64,000 bases of DNA from Mesorhizobium kowhaii (GTDB lineage Bacteria > Pseudomonadota > Alphaproteobacteria > Rhizobiales > Rhizobiaceae), in contig NZ_MZXV01000076.1 in assembly GCF_003253745.1 (NCBI RefSeq), positions 1 through 64,000 on the forward strand. The letters are read 5' to 3'. The position numbers and the translations under genes were made by a program. Below the pieces are notes generated by a model. The model ran no database searches, was not told the DNA's origin, and was given only the letters and a program-made list of their open reading frames with translations. Below are positions 9,191-18,390 of this stretch, in pieces; position 1 is the first letter of the stretch; the number at the start of each line of letters is the position of its first letter.

Positions 9191-10609
9191 TCAGAACTTC
9201 TCCTCGATGAGCCCTTCGAGCGCTTTCAGCCCAGGCACGAACAGATATTCGCCCCCCTTTACCGTGACGAACGTCGGAAGATCGAACAGGAACGGCCGCT
9301 TGGCGCCTGGCACCATCATCTGCGAGCCTTCGCCGCCGATGCCATTGATCGGGTCCTGCTCGTTCGGATCGAGGCCGATGAACTCGCCCCCTTTCATCCA
9401 TTCCTGTTGGACAAACTCGAACTGCCTCTCGATGTCAGCCTGGATGAATAGATTCACGAGGCCCCGATCGACGCCGTCATCTTCCAGCGCTCCGTCTGGC
9501 AGATGCGGACCGTATTCGACTCCGCGCCGGATCAGCCGGTGCCGCCGGACAGCAGTCGCGCGCTTCAATGGCGTCGCGCGCGGGTTTGTGCGCCTCAAGT
9601 GCGCGCCGAGCGGACATCGCAGGCCGTCGTCGTCCCCCTCGTAGGTGAAGTTATTGCGCCGCATGGGGTCGGACGCGATCGCAGAATCGTCCTTATCGGG
9701 CGAAAGGTCTATCGGACAGCCGCTGCGCCAACGACCCATCATCTTTGCGGCAACCAGTTCTTGATGGCCTGGATCGTCGGAACCGTAGAGCGACTTGGCT
9801 GCGGTATGCAGATAGTTGCGAAAAGCAGCTACATCCTGATGGAGCTTGCGGAAGACCATGTAGGTCCCATTGACACGCAACTCGAACGGCTCCGGCGCCC
9901 CCGTGCCGCCAGGCCCCGCCTCATCCTCGTAGCCCAGCAGGAACTCGCCCGGCTTCAACGAGCGCCACTTTCCATCAGCTTCCGGTACACCGTCGCCGGG
10001 GTAACAAGGCGTATCCGCACCCTCGATGGGAGGCTGGGAAATTGGGTCGGCAAAACCGAAATGCTCGCCCTCTGACCCGATCCCGTTAGCATGAGCGAGT
10101 GCCATCGTATCCTGTACAAAGCGGATCTCGATCCCGCCCATCGCTTCCATCTCGGCCGCAAGGACCTGCATCGCGACTTCACGACTCTCGTCTGAATCGG
10201 TCCGAATCCACGCCATCGCGTGAATGTCCGGTCCGCCGAGGCCGCCCTCCCAATGCTCCGGCGCGTGGGGGCCGACGTCGCCTACGACATCGGCCCGGCC
10301 AGCGGCGCCGGTGCGGAAAGCGGGCGGGAAGCTGTCAAGCGACCGCTGGGACAGGCCGAGCGCCTTCAGCCCTTCGAAAGTGAAGCCGACGTTGACTGTG
10401 AAGCGAGTTCCGTGCTCGCCCGACAGGGCGTTCACGCGCGCCATCATGACTCGCAGCCATTCACGCGCCTTCGCGCCATCCTCGAATTTGAGGAAGATGT
10501 GACGCCCATATCGCATCAGGATGGGGGCGATGACATTGTCCTGAATGTCGCCGATATTTGCTGTAAGCTTGGCTGCGCTCAGGGCTTGGGAAGCAGCTGC
10601 AATGCTCAT
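9191..10609 (-). CDS. Dye-decolorizing (DyP-type) heme peroxidase
   Basis: A 472-aa DyP-type peroxidase. It retains the distal motif FGFADPISQP (catalytic Asp188) and the proximal heme-ligand motif CPLGAHLRRTNPR (His337 and the Arg/Asn-Pro-Arg tail). It uses hydrogen peroxide to oxidise bulky phenolics, dyes or other aromatics. No Tat or Sec signal is seen, so it is cytoplasmic or encapsulated; no encapsulin gene is in the window. It is longer than the short bacterial classes and fits the longer class C/D type. GAGGA lies upstream of the ATG at a slightly long spacing. It is the second gene of the run starting at 11433. Confidence 0.92.
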   Translation of the reverse strand: MSIAAASQALSAAKLTANIGDIQDNVIAPILMRYGRHIFLKFEDGAKAREWLRVMMARVNALSGEHGTRFTVNVGFTFEGLKALGLSQRSLDSFPPAFRTGAAGRADVVGDVGPHAPEHWEGGLGGPDIHAMAWIRTDSDESREVAMQVLAAEMEAMGGIEIRFVQDTMALAHANGIGSEGEHFGFADPISQPPIEGADTPCYPGDGVPEADGKWRSLKPGEFLLGYEDEAGPGGTGAPEPFELRVNGTYMVFRKLHQDVAAFRNYLHTAAKSLYGSDDPGHQELVAAKMMGRWRSGCPIDLSPDKDDSAIASDPMRRNNFTYEGDDDGLRCPLGAHLRRTNPRATPLKRATAVRRHRLIRRGVEYGPHLPDGALEDDGVDRGLVNLFIQADIERQFEFVQQEWMKGGEFIGLDPNEQDPINGIGGEGSQMMVPGAKRPFLFDLPTFVTVKGGEYLFVPGLKALEGLIEEKF

Positions 10610-10698
10610 TTGATTTGCTATCCTCTGTCGTGATCGAGGGACGCTGCCGGCGTGGCTCGACCTTGGGGGTCGACCAACGCCGGTGAAATGATGCGGCC

Positions 10699-11433
10699 CT
10701 ACGCGGCCTTCTTCACGCCCAACCGCTCGGGCACGTCGGTGAACTGCTGCTCATTCGCGACATCGGCGTCGATGTCGGCGCCGCTCGGCACGAATGGGTA
10801 AGGCTTGGCCAACTCGGCGAAGAACGCGTTGACCTTGTCCTCAAGGTTGCCGTCGCCGGCGGAGACCGCGCGCTGGAACTTCTGCGTCTTCTGGTACCAG
10901 TCGGCCATTTTCTGGATCTGGCCCAGGTTGAGGCTCGGAAGGGCGTCGTAACAGACCAGAGTCTTGATCTGCCCGCGCGCGACGTACTGCACGATGTCGC
11001 GCGCCGTCGCATTTGGGCCCGTCGGGCAGCCGATGCAGGTGCCCCAGATCTTCTCGAGATTCGTCTTCCCGTTGAGCACGAAGTCGTCGAAGTACTTCTC
11101 CAGGCTGCTGTCGAACTGCGAGACGAAGTAGAGGGTGGGGCCGAACTCGGTGCTGGTGCCGACGAACCAGCGCGCCGTCCGGATCAGGCCAAGGTGTGTC
11201 GTCGCCTCCGAGAACGTCTTTCCAGGCCCTCCCCAGAATGGGGCCTCGCGGCTCAGCGCATTCGCAAGCCCTACGAGATCGGCATCGGGCTTCAGGGGCC
11301 ACATTCCCAGGAATTCGTGGATCTCCTCGCCGTTGGCGCCTCTCATGATGGAGCCGGGGTGACGCAGGTCCCAAGAGGCGGGGCTTGTGCTTGGTCCGGA
11401 CTGGACTGTTGAAGTGTCGTGCTTGTCGGTCAT
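10699..11433 (-). CDS. Protein of unknown function, first gene of the DyP run
   Basis: A 244-aa soluble protein without a recognised domain. It contains WGTCIGCPTGPNATARDIVQY (a Cys-x2-Cys pair) and several aromatic-rich helices (FVSQFDSSLEKYFDDFVLNG), which could hold a small ligand or metal. No signal peptide. GAGG stands eight bases before the ATG at 11433. It heads the co-directional run that continues into the DyP peroxidase (89-base gap), and the divergent NDH-2 gene lies about 500 bases away. A peroxidase partner or catalase-like accessory role is only a guess. Confidence 0.72.
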   Translation of the reverse strand: MTDKHDTSTVQSGPSTSPASWDLRHPGSIMRGANGEEIHEFLGMWPLKPDADLVGLANALSREAPFWGGPGKTFSEATTHLGLIRTARWFVGTSTEFGPTLYFVSQFDSSLEKYFDDFVLNGKTNLEKIWGTCIGCPTGPNATARDIVQYVARGQIKTLVCYDALPSLNLGQIQKMADWYQKTQKFQRAVSAGDGNLEDKVNAFFAELAKPYPFVPSGADIDADVANEQQFTDVPERLGVKKAA

Positions 11434-11937
11434 TGGGAAAACCTCGTTTCAGTGAACTGGGGATCGATGCTGCGCGCTTGGGGCTGATAGGTGCTTGCCC
11501 CGCCGAAGCACTTTCTCCTGGTGTTCGCTCCGAAGAATTGGTGCCGATGCCAGGTCGTCGATCCATGTTGACCAAGTAGGCTGGGCAGATCTGAATTGAA
11601 AGTATGCTTTGACGAACCCTGGGTTCTTGCGAATCGAACACCAGTAGGGAGTCGGGAATTGGATTAGATCGATATGTCTTTGGGGGGCTTACTACCCATT
11701 TTTTCGCAACTACACAAATTCGTGATGAGACCAGACGAAGAGAAATTTTCAACGCTTGTCAACGCTACAGAGAGGCCGTGCTTTTGAAGCCAAAACTAAG
11801 AACGTCTCTATTACGAACATAGTGTTCGTCATACTAGAACATCCAAACCATGGACAATGTGCTTAGATGTCGGGCAAACACCTTGGCGTCCGATGATGCG
11901 GTGACGCTTATCTCGAAAAACTGCAGGGACATAAAAG
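11434..11937. other. Divergent intergenic region between the DyP run and NDH-2
   Basis: About 500 bases without a protein-like frame, between two divergently transcribed units, so it should carry both promoters. The centre and right part are AT-rich relative to the flanks. A perfect 13-base palindrome (11815-11827) is listed separately. The NDH-2 ribosome-binding site (AGGGA) lies at the right end. Confidence 0.5.
11815..11827. promoter_or_regulatory. Perfect palindrome, candidate operator
   Basis: GAACA-TAG-TGTTC is a perfect 13-base inverted repeat about 110 bases upstream of the NDH-2 start, in a divergent promoter region. A partial further half-site (AGAACAT) follows at about 11835. The regulator is unknown. 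Confidence 0.35.
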
Positions 11938-13296
11938 ATGCCACAGCAAGCAAAAGCCGACCACCGCACTGCTCAAACCACGCAGCGTTCGCTGAAGCCA
12001 GGCTCGCCTGAAAAGGCGCCCAATATTGTCATCGTGGGCGGTGGTGTTGCCGGGCTGGCGCTGGCCACCCGACTGGGTGATACGCTGGGCCGCCGCGGCA
12101 GAGCGCGAGTCACCCTGATCGACCGCAGTTGGTTCCACGTCTGGAAGCCAATGCTCCACACCTTTGCCGCTGGCACCTGGAACATCTACCAGCAGCAGGT
12201 GCATTATCTCGCGCATGCGCGTGTACATCACTTCGAATATGTGCCTGGACAGGTGGACGCGATCGACCGCACGGCTCGCCACATTCGCCTGGCGCCACTG
12301 TCCGCGGGCACGGAGATACTCGCCCAGGGCCGCGATGTGGACTATGATGTGCTCGTTCTCGCCTTCGGAAGCCGCGCGAACGACTTTGACACGCCCGGCG
12401 TGGCCGAACACTGCCAGTTCATAGACAGCCAGGACCAGGCTGAAAACTTCAATACCCGGCTTCGCGCGCAGGTGGTCCGCAGCTTGGCGGAGCGCGGTCA
12501 GATCGACATCGGTATCGTCGGCGGCGGCGCCACTGGCGTGGAGTTGGCTGCGGAACTCAGCAGGATGGTCGAGTTAGCGTCCAGCTACGGCGGCGCCGAC
12601 ATTCGCCACCGGCTTCGCGTGACCCTGCTGGAATCCGGACCGCGCATCCTCGGCGCATTTCCGGAGAAGGTTTCCACCTCAGTCATATCGGAATTGCGAA
12701 ATCTGGGCGTGGACGTGCGCACCGGCGTGAAGGTCGTGAGTGCCAGTCCGGGAGGTTATCTGCTCGAGGGGGGCCAAAGTGTCCCTGCCGCGCTGAAGGT
12801 CTGGGCAGCAGGTATCCGTGCCTCCAGCAACTTCGACCAGAGCGGGTTGGAACTGAACCGGGCCGGCCAGATCGTCGTGGGCCCTGACCTGATGGCCAGG
12901 GGCGACCAGTGCATCTTCGCATTGGGAGACTGCGCGACATTTTTACCGGAGGGCGGAGAGCGACCGCTGCCCGCAAGTGCACAAGTGGCCAGTCAGCAAG
13001 CGATGCATCTGATCCGCCATTTGCCGGCCTTCCTAAAAAAAGGCACGCCGGTGCCGCCATTCAGGTTCCAAGATTTCGGCGCATTGGTAGCGCTCAGCCA
13101 ATATAATGCCTTCGGCACATTGGGCCGCTTCGGATTTTTCAAGGGCGGCTTCATCAAGGGTCGGTTCGCACAGCTCAGTCACGCTGTGCTCTATCGGCGC
13201 CACCAGCTCTCGCTTCACGGGCCTTTCCGCGCGGCCTTGCTGTGGGTGGCCGAGCGGATCAACGCACTGGTGCAGCCCCGTATCCGAATGAGCTGA
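11938..13296 (+). CDS. NAD(P)/FAD-dependent oxidoreductase, type II NADH dehydrogenase (NDH-2)-like
   Basis: A 452-aa flavoprotein with two dinucleotide-binding folds: IVGGGVAGLALATRL (FAD, about residues 31-46) and IGIVGGGATGVELAAEL (NADH, mid-protein). It also has the ALGDCATF second FAD motif. The C-terminal region, with a hydrophobic or amphipathic segment, fits a peripheral membrane anchor. NDH-2 passes electrons from NADH to quinone without pumping protons. AGGGA precedes the ATG. It is convergent with the LysR gene and 1.6 kb from the cyo quinol-oxidase operon, so together they can form a short NADH-quinol-oxygen chain. Confidence 0.88.
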   Translation: MPQQAKADHRTAQTTQRSLKPGSPEKAPNIVIVGGGVAGLALATRLGDTLGRRGRARVTLIDRSWFHVWKPMLHTFAAGTWNIYQQQVHYLAHARVHHFEYVPGQVDAIDRTARHIRLAPLSAGTEILAQGRDVDYDVLVLAFGSRANDFDTPGVAEHCQFIDSQDQAENFNTRLRAQVVRSLAERGQIDIGIVGGGATGVELAAELSRMVELASSYGGADIRHRLRVTLLESGPRILGAFPEKVSTSVISELRNLGVDVRTGVKVVSASPGGYLLEGGQSVPAALKVWAAGIRASSNFDQSGLELNRAGQIVVGPDLMARGDQCIFALGDCATFLPEGGERPLPASAQVASQQAMHLIRHLPAFLKKGTPVPPFRFQDFGALVALSQYNAFGTLGRFGFFKGGFIKGRFAQLSHAVLYRRHQLSLHGPFRAALLWVAERINALVQPRIRMS

Positions 13297-13424
13297 TGAC
13301 CTTCGGCTGCGCATCTGCGGGTACGAATTAATCAGCTAACGTCCGCAGCGCTAAAGCTGGTCTGAAGACTCTGCATGAACAACGGCATCTCACCAGCAGC
13401 GGTTCGACCTGCGCCTGCTTTAGC

Positions 13425-14402
13425 CTAAGCCGCGAACGACGTCAGATCTGTGGCTGGGTTGCTTCTGGGATCGTCTGCCTCGTTCACATGCCGGTGCCAG
13501 GGCAGCGGTGCGCCGAAAGCGGCAACGAGGTGGTCGATGAATCCTCGCACCTTGGGCGAGACATGGCGGGTATACGGATAAACGGCTGAAATCGTGTCGG
13601 CTCGAGCTGTAATGTGGGGCATAGCAGAGATCAGACTTCCCTCCCGAAGAGGTCCGGCAGCCAGAAATTCAGGCAACAGAACCAGCCCCAATCCAGCGAC
13701 CGCCATGTCTTTGATTGCCTCGAAATTGTTGGCCACAATTCGGCTGCGCATCAGGACGGGTATCGGTCGTCCGCGGTCGCTTTCACTCTCGAACTGCCAG
13801 AGGTCGCTGGCGCGAACGTGCGCGTAGTCGATGCAGGTGTGCTGCGCCAGTTCGGCGATGCTTTTGGGCAGGCCGAAATTTCTCGAATATTCGGGGCTGC
13901 AGCACACCATTCGTGCACACTCGCAGAGCTTGCGAGCCTTGAGGCTCGACTCGTTCAAAGTTCCAATGCGTATGCCAAGATCATAGCTGCCCTGGGTCAG
14001 GCTCACAGGCCTGTCCTCGTAGTCCACCGCTATTTCCAGATCCGGATGGCGCCTCGCAAACTCAGCAATGATCGGTCCGAGAAACTTGGTCCCGAACGAC
14101 ACCGGAACGACCATCTTGAGCCGGCCACTCAAGCCTTCAGTCCGGTCGGATACGCCTTCAGTCACTTCGGTCATCGCCTGGACCAGCGGAACAATCTGCT
14201 CATACAAAGAGTACGCAAGTTCGTTGGGCTTGATGCAGCCTGCGGATCGACGAAACAGTTCCACGCGCAGCGCCGCTTCAAGATCACTGATGCGCTTGCT
14301 TACTACCGATTTTGACGTGTTCAGACGGGTCGCTGCGGAAGTTACGCTTCCGGCCTCGACCACATTTATGAACGTCAGAATGTCCTCGAAACGCCACTTC
14401 AT
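13425..14402 (-). CDS. LysR-family transcriptional regulator
   Basis: A 325-aa LysR regulator. The N-terminal winged helix-turn-helix (about 4-62) includes FINVVEAGSVTSAATRLNTS and VSKRISDLEAALRVELF. The C-terminal effector-binding domain (about 90-300) has the usual alpha/beta composition and was likely tuned to a small ligand. It is transcribed in the same direction as cyoABCD and sits about 110 bases downstream of cyoD, so it may be on the same transcript or independently expressed. It could regulate the convergent NDH-2 or a distant target; no T-N11-A site was assigned. Confidence 0.9.
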   Translation of the reverse strand: MKWRFEDILTFINVVEAGSVTSAATRLNTSKSVVSKRISDLEAALRVELFRRSAGCIKPNELAYSLYEQIVPLVQAMTEVTEGVSDRTEGLSGRLKMVVPVSFGTKFLGPIIAEFARRHPDLEIAVDYEDRPVSLTQGSYDLGIRIGTLNESSLKARKLCECARMVCCSPEYSRNFGLPKSIAELAQHTCIDYAHVRASDLWQFESESDRGRPIPVLMRSRIVANNFEAIKDMAVAGLGLVLLPEFLAAGPLREGSLISAMPHITARADTISAVYPYTRHVSPKVRGFIDHLVAAFGAPLPWHRHVNEADDPRSNPATDLTSFAA

Positions 14403-14483
14403 GGTTCGCTCTTGCCTTTGGAGTCTGCTGTTCTAGGCGTGCGGCTCACGCGATGATTAGGAAAGCAGCACTACTTCCTGTTC

Positions 14484-14505
14484 CACCTGTCCCTCTCCAC
14501 AGGTG
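14484..14505 (-). terminator. Hairpin downstream of cyoD
   Basis: A 7-base perfect stem (CACCTGT / ACAGGTG) with an 8-base loop lies about ten bases after the cyoD stop codon. There is no obvious T-run on the minus strand, so it is only a possible terminator or mRNA-stabilising hairpin. Confidence 0.4.
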
Positions 14506-14514
14506 ACGTCCTAT

Positions 14515-14907
14515 TCAGTGCTGCATGTGCAAATCCATTAACTCAGCCGGCAGAACCATATTCTGATTCAGGTCGGTCATGATCCAAAGCGAGCCCGCGA
14601 CGACCAAGATTACAATCAGAATGCCAAACGCGAGTGCGAGCACGTTGTTTGTGTCGTCAGGACCTGTCGTAATATGCAGGAAGAATACAAGATGAATTCC
14701 CATCTGGGCGATGGCCAATACCGATAATCCCAGCGGCACGCCTGTCGACCAGAGTATCGAAGTGTTGGCGACCCAGAATGACGTCGCCGTAAGTACGACA
14801 GCTAGAAATAACCCGGTCAAATAAATGATCAGGGTAGAGCGTGTTGAATGCGCCCCCGAAGCCTCTTCCGCGTCTCCGGGCGCATGATCATGTCGCGTGA
14901 TGGTCAT
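14515..14907 (-). CDS. cyoD: Cytochrome o ubiquinol oxidase subunit IV
   Basis: A 130-aa small membrane subunit with three hydrophobic segments and the SVLAIAQMGIHLVFFLHI segment typical of CyoD. It assists assembly of the CuB/heme core of cytochrome bo3 quinol oxidase in the inner membrane. The start at 14907 is chosen because its ATG overlaps the cyoC stop (ATGA); an in-frame extension to 14946 would run into cyoC. It is the last gene of cyoABCD; no cyoE (heme O synthase) follows. Confidence 0.92.
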   Translation of the reverse strand: MTITRHDHAPGDAEEASGAHSTRSTLIIYLTGLFLAVVLTATSFWVANTSILWSTGVPLGLSVLAIAQMGIHLVFFLHITTGPDDTNNVLALAFGILIVILVVAGSLWIMTDLNQNMVLPAELMDLHMQH

Positions 14908-15539
14908 TGGTTCACCCCAATCAGATAAACGACCGTGAATAGCCAAACCCAGACGATGTCGAGCGCGTGCCAGAATAGGGCGAAACAGAGGAGCCGACGC
15001 TCCACGGCCGCGCTAAACCGCCTGACTTTGACCTGCACCATCATCACCAAGAGCCAGATCAGCCCGACAGCGACGTGCAGCCCGTGGCAGCCGACAAGGG
15101 CGAAGAAGGCCGAGAGAAATGCGCTGCGTTGTGGCGCTGCGCCGATTGCAATCATGTGAGCGAACTCACGAAGTTCGAGGGCGAGGAACACCCCGCCAAG
15201 CGCGAACGTGAGCAGAGCATACAGGTAGGTCGTGCCAAATCGTCGCGAACCGATGGCCAAAGACATCAGCCCGCAAGTGAAACTCGAGGCGAGCAGGCAG
15301 GCGGTCTCGATCGCAACGCCCACCTGATCGAAGAGCTGGGCGCCACTGGGACCGCCAGCGGTCGCGCGTGAGAGTGTCGAGTAGGCCGCAAAGAGGGCCG
15401 AGAACATGACGATGTCGCTGAGGAGAAAGATCCAGAAGCCGTAGGTGACGACGATCCGCTTGGAAGCGTGACTGGCCCCGGTTGCAGGGGCAGCGGTATG
15501 GTCTTGGACATGGCCATCGAGGGCAACAGTGATGTTCAT
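14904..15539 (-). CDS. cyoC: Cytochrome o ubiquinol oxidase subunit III
   Basis: A 211-aa five-helix membrane subunit with the CyoC/CoxC features GFWIFLLSDIVMFSALFAAY, CHGLHVAVGLIWLL and the C-terminal FWHALDIVWVWLFTVVYLIG. It stabilises the oxidase core. The ATG at 15539 overlaps the cyoB stop (ATGA), which fixes the start; a longer in-frame reading to 15674 overlaps cyoB and looks like a shadow. Translationally coupled to both neighbours. Confidence 0.94.
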   Translation of the reverse strand: MNITVALDGHVQDHTAAPATGASHASKRIVVTYGFWIFLLSDIVMFSALFAAYSTLSRATAGGPSGAQLFDQVGVAIETACLLASSFTCGLMSLAIGSRRFGTTYLYALLTFALGGVFLALELREFAHMIAIGAAPQRSAFLSAFFALVGCHGLHVAVGLIWLLVMMVQVKVRRFSAAVERRLLCFALFWHALDIVWVWLFTVVYLIGVNQ

Positions 15540-17521
15540 GCCACCACCTCCGCATGTTGCATTTCTTCGAACCTGGCGATCTCCTCGACGGAAATTTCGA
15601 TCTCTTCCTTTTCGCGGAAGGCGAAGGCTAGTGTGGTCAGGAAAATTCCTAGGGCCCCCAGCGCTGCCATCCACCAGATGTGCCAGATCATTGCAAACCC
15701 AACCACGACAGCAAGGAATGCGGTGACGAAGCCGATAGCGCTGTTCTTCGGCATCTCGATCAGCTCGTAGCCGCTCGACTGCGCCGCCGGCGCGTGTTCA
15801 ATGTGCGCTTCCTTCTTTTGCTGCCAGAAGGCGTCAATGTCTGTAACCACCGGGAGCGTCGCGAAATTCCACGCCGGCGGCGGCGAGGCGGCGACCCATT
15901 CAAGTGTGCGACCATTCCATGGATCCGCCGTCACCTTAAGCGTCTCGCGGGCCCGGATCGAGACGACGAGTTGAATGATCTGGCAGACGATCCCTGCCAG
16001 AATGACCACGGCTCCGGCCGCAGCTGCCACAAGCCAGGGTTGCCAGCTGACGACGTCATAATGCTGCATGCGTCGGGTCATGCCCATCAGGCCCAGCGCA
16101 TAGAGCGGCATGAAGGCGAGATAGAATCCGATGAGCCAGCACCAGAACGAGGCCACGCCCCAGCGCTCGTCAAGTTTGAAACCGAACGCCTTGGGGAACC
16201 AGTAATTGTAACCCGCCATCACGCCGAACACGACGCCGCCGATAATGACGTTGTGAAAGTGGGCGACCAGGAAGAGGCTGTTGTGCAGCTGGAAGTCGGC
16301 TGGAGGTACAGCCATCAACACACCCGTCATGCCGCCGATGACGAAGGTCACCATAAATCCCACCGACCAAAGGATCGGCACCTCAAAGCGGACGCGTCCG
16401 CCATACATGGTGAACAGCCAGTTGAAGACCTTCACGCCTGTCGGCACGGCGATGATCATCGTCATGACACCGAAGAAGCCGTTGACGTTGGCGCTGGCAC
16501 CCATCGTGAAGAAGTGGTGCAGCCAAACGACGAACGACAACACGCATATCACCAGCGTTGCGGCGACCATGGAGCGATAGCCGAACAGCGCCTTGCCGGA
16601 AAAGGTTGAGACGACCTCCGAAAATACACCGAACGCAGGCAGGATCAGGATGTAAACTTCGGGATGGCCCCAAACCCAGAACAGGTTGACGTACATCATC
16701 GCGTTGCCCTGTCCATCGATCGTAAAGAAATGAAAGTCGAGATAACGATCGAGAAGCAGCATCGCGAAAGTAGCGGTCAGGACGGGGAACGCCGCGACTA
16801 TGAGCAGGTTCGATGCAAGCGCCGTCCAGCAAAACACCGGCATCCGCATGTAGCTCATTCCCGGAGCCCGCGTTTTCAGGATCGTGGTGACGAAATTGAC
16901 GCCCGTCATCAACGTTCCCACACCCGAGATCTGCAATGCCCAAAGATAGTAGTCGACGCCGACACCGGGAGAGAATTGCAACTCGCTGAGTGGCGGATAG
17001 GCGACCCAACCGGTCTTTGCAAACTCACCGACGACCAAGGAGATGTTCGTCAGCAGTATACCCGATGCCGTCAATCCCAGACCGATCGAGTTCAGGGTCG
17101 GAAAAGCCATGTCTCGGACGCCGAGTTGCAGCGGCACGACGAAATTCATCAGCCCAATCACGAAAGGCATCGCCACGAAAAAGATCATGATGGTGCCGTG
17201 CGCGGAGAATATCTGGTCGAAGTGCTCGGGCGGCAGATATCCTTGCGCATCTCCTGCCGCGACAGCCTGCTGTGCGCGCATCATCAACGCATCCGCAAAC
17301 CCCCGCAGCAGCATGATAAGCGCCAGGATGACGTACATGATGCCTATCCGCTTGTGGTCAACCGAGGTGAGCCACTCACCCCACAGATACGACCAGTGGC
17401 CTTTCAAGGTGATCCAGCCAAGGATGGACGCGATGACCAAAACCATCACGAAAGAGACGCCCATGACGATCGGCTGATCCAAGGGAATCGCGTCCCAGCT
17501 CAGCTTGCCAAGTAAGCTCAT
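15536..17521 (-). CDS. cyoB: Cytochrome o ubiquinol oxidase subunit I
   Basis: A 661-aa heme-copper oxidase catalytic subunit. Ligand residues are visible: the low-spin heme His in SAHGTIMIFF, the CuB His and linked Tyr in WGHPEVYILILPAF, the His-His pair in VVWLHHFFTMG, and the two His of LVAHFHNVIIGG. It reduces oxygen to water with quinol electrons and pumps protons. The WGHPEVY signature together with the long C-terminal extension agrees with the bo3 type rather than aa3. The ATG at 17521 overlaps the cyoA stop (ATGA). Second gene of cyoABCD. Confidence 0.97.
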   Translation of the reverse strand: MSLLGKLSWDAIPLDQPIVMGVSFVMVLVIASILGWITLKGHWSYLWGEWLTSVDHKRIGIMYVILALIMLLRGFADALMMRAQQAVAAGDAQGYLPPEHFDQIFSAHGTIMIFFVAMPFVIGLMNFVVPLQLGVRDMAFPTLNSIGLGLTASGILLTNISLVVGEFAKTGWVAYPPLSELQFSPGVGVDYYLWALQISGVGTLMTGVNFVTTILKTRAPGMSYMRMPVFCWTALASNLLIVAAFPVLTATFAMLLLDRYLDFHFFTIDGQGNAMMYVNLFWVWGHPEVYILILPAFGVFSEVVSTFSGKALFGYRSMVAATLVICVLSFVVWLHHFFTMGASANVNGFFGVMTMIIAVPTGVKVFNWLFTMYGGRVRFEVPILWSVGFMVTFVIGGMTGVLMAVPPADFQLHNSLFLVAHFHNVIIGGVVFGVMAGYNYWFPKAFGFKLDERWGVASFWCWLIGFYLAFMPLYALGLMGMTRRMQHYDVVSWQPWLVAAAAGAVVILAGIVCQIIQLVVSIRARETLKVTADPWNGRTLEWVAASPPPAWNFATLPVVTDIDAFWQQKKEAHIEHAPAAQSSGYELIEMPKNSAIGFVTAFLAVVVGFAMIWHIWWMAALGALGIFLTTLAFAFREKEEIEISVEEIARFEEMQHAEVVA

Positions 17522-18390
17522 CTTTCCGCCCTCATCGATGTCCGGGTGCATATATCTTCATGCTGTTGTTCGGCGGCTAAGATGCTGCCGAATAGACCGG
17601 GCGTGACTGCGCGGTACGTGACTGGCGCGATCCCTGCGCTCGGTTTTGACAGATGTGCGTAGGTGCTCGCATCGAGCGAAGAACCCTTGCTGCGCGCCGT
17701 CTCGACCCAATGGGCGAAGTTTCCCGCTTCAACGGCATCAACGTCGAAATGCATGTCCGCAAAGCCGTCACCGCTGAATTGCGCCGACATCCCGCGGTAA
17801 GTTCCCGCATGGTCGGCCTGCAATTGAAGGCGGGTCAGCATTCCCGACATCGTGTAGATCTGGCCGCCGAGCTGGGGCACGAAGAAACTGTTCATAACGC
17901 CCGCCGAGGTCAGCTCGAAACTGACGGGCCTGCCAACGGGAATCGTCAAGTGATTGACGCTCGCGATGCCTTCGTCCGGATAGATGAAAAGCCATTTCCA
18001 ATCGAGCGAGACGACCTGAACTGTGACGGGCTTCACATTGGAGGGAAGCGCCTTGCGCGGATCGAGCTCGTGCGCGCCAAGCCAGGCAACGCCGCCAACC
18101 AGAAGCACAGTCATGAGCGGGATTGACCAAACAAGCACCTCGAGACGGTCCGAATGGTTGAAATCCGGCAGGTAACGGGCGCGCGAATTCGACGCGCGAT
18201 ACCAGAAGCCGACGGCTAGAATGGCGACAATCGTCGGGATCACGATCGCCAGCATGATGCCCAGCGAGTTGAAAAGAATTTGCCGTTCGCCGGCGGCAAC
18301 CGGGCCTTGCGGATCGAGGATACCTTGCGCGCGGGCAGCGAGCGGCGCAGCGGCCAAAAAGACAGTCAGTAATAATGGCGTATGGCGCAT
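17518..18390 (-). CDS. cyoA: Cytochrome o ubiquinol oxidase subunit II
   Basis: A 290-aa subunit II. It has an N-terminal signal-like hydrophobic stretch (about 4-22), two further membrane segments (about 37-62 and 80-103) and a periplasmic cupredoxin-like domain. The CuA-binding cysteines of cytochrome c oxidases are absent, as expected for a quinol oxidase. The well-studied E. coli protein is a lipoprotein with a Cys just before the mature domain. Here the equivalent stretch reads AARAQGILDPQGP without Cys, so lipid modification is unlikely. A GGTGGA ribosome-binding site precedes the ATG. First gene of the operon. Confidence 0.95.
   Translation of the reverse strand: MRHTPLLLTVFLAAAPLAARAQGILDPQGPVAAGERQILFNSLGIMLAIVIPTIVAILAVGFWYRASNSRARYLPDFNHSDRLEVLVWSIPLMTVLLVGGVAWLGAHELDPRKALPSNVKPVTVQVVSLDWKWLFIYPDEGIASVNHLTIPVGRPVSFELTSAGVMNSFFVPQLGGQIYTMSGMLTRLQLQADHAGTYRGMSAQFSGDGFADMHFDVDAVEAGNFAHWVETARSKGSSLDASTYAHLSKPSAGIAPVTYRAVTPGLFGSILAAEQQHEDICTRTSMRAER

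Noticed and set aside
15680..16609. Plus-strand open frame of 309 codons opposite cyoB
   Set aside because: Composition extremely rich in His, Asp and Arg, a mirror of membrane-protein codons; cyoB is unquestionable.
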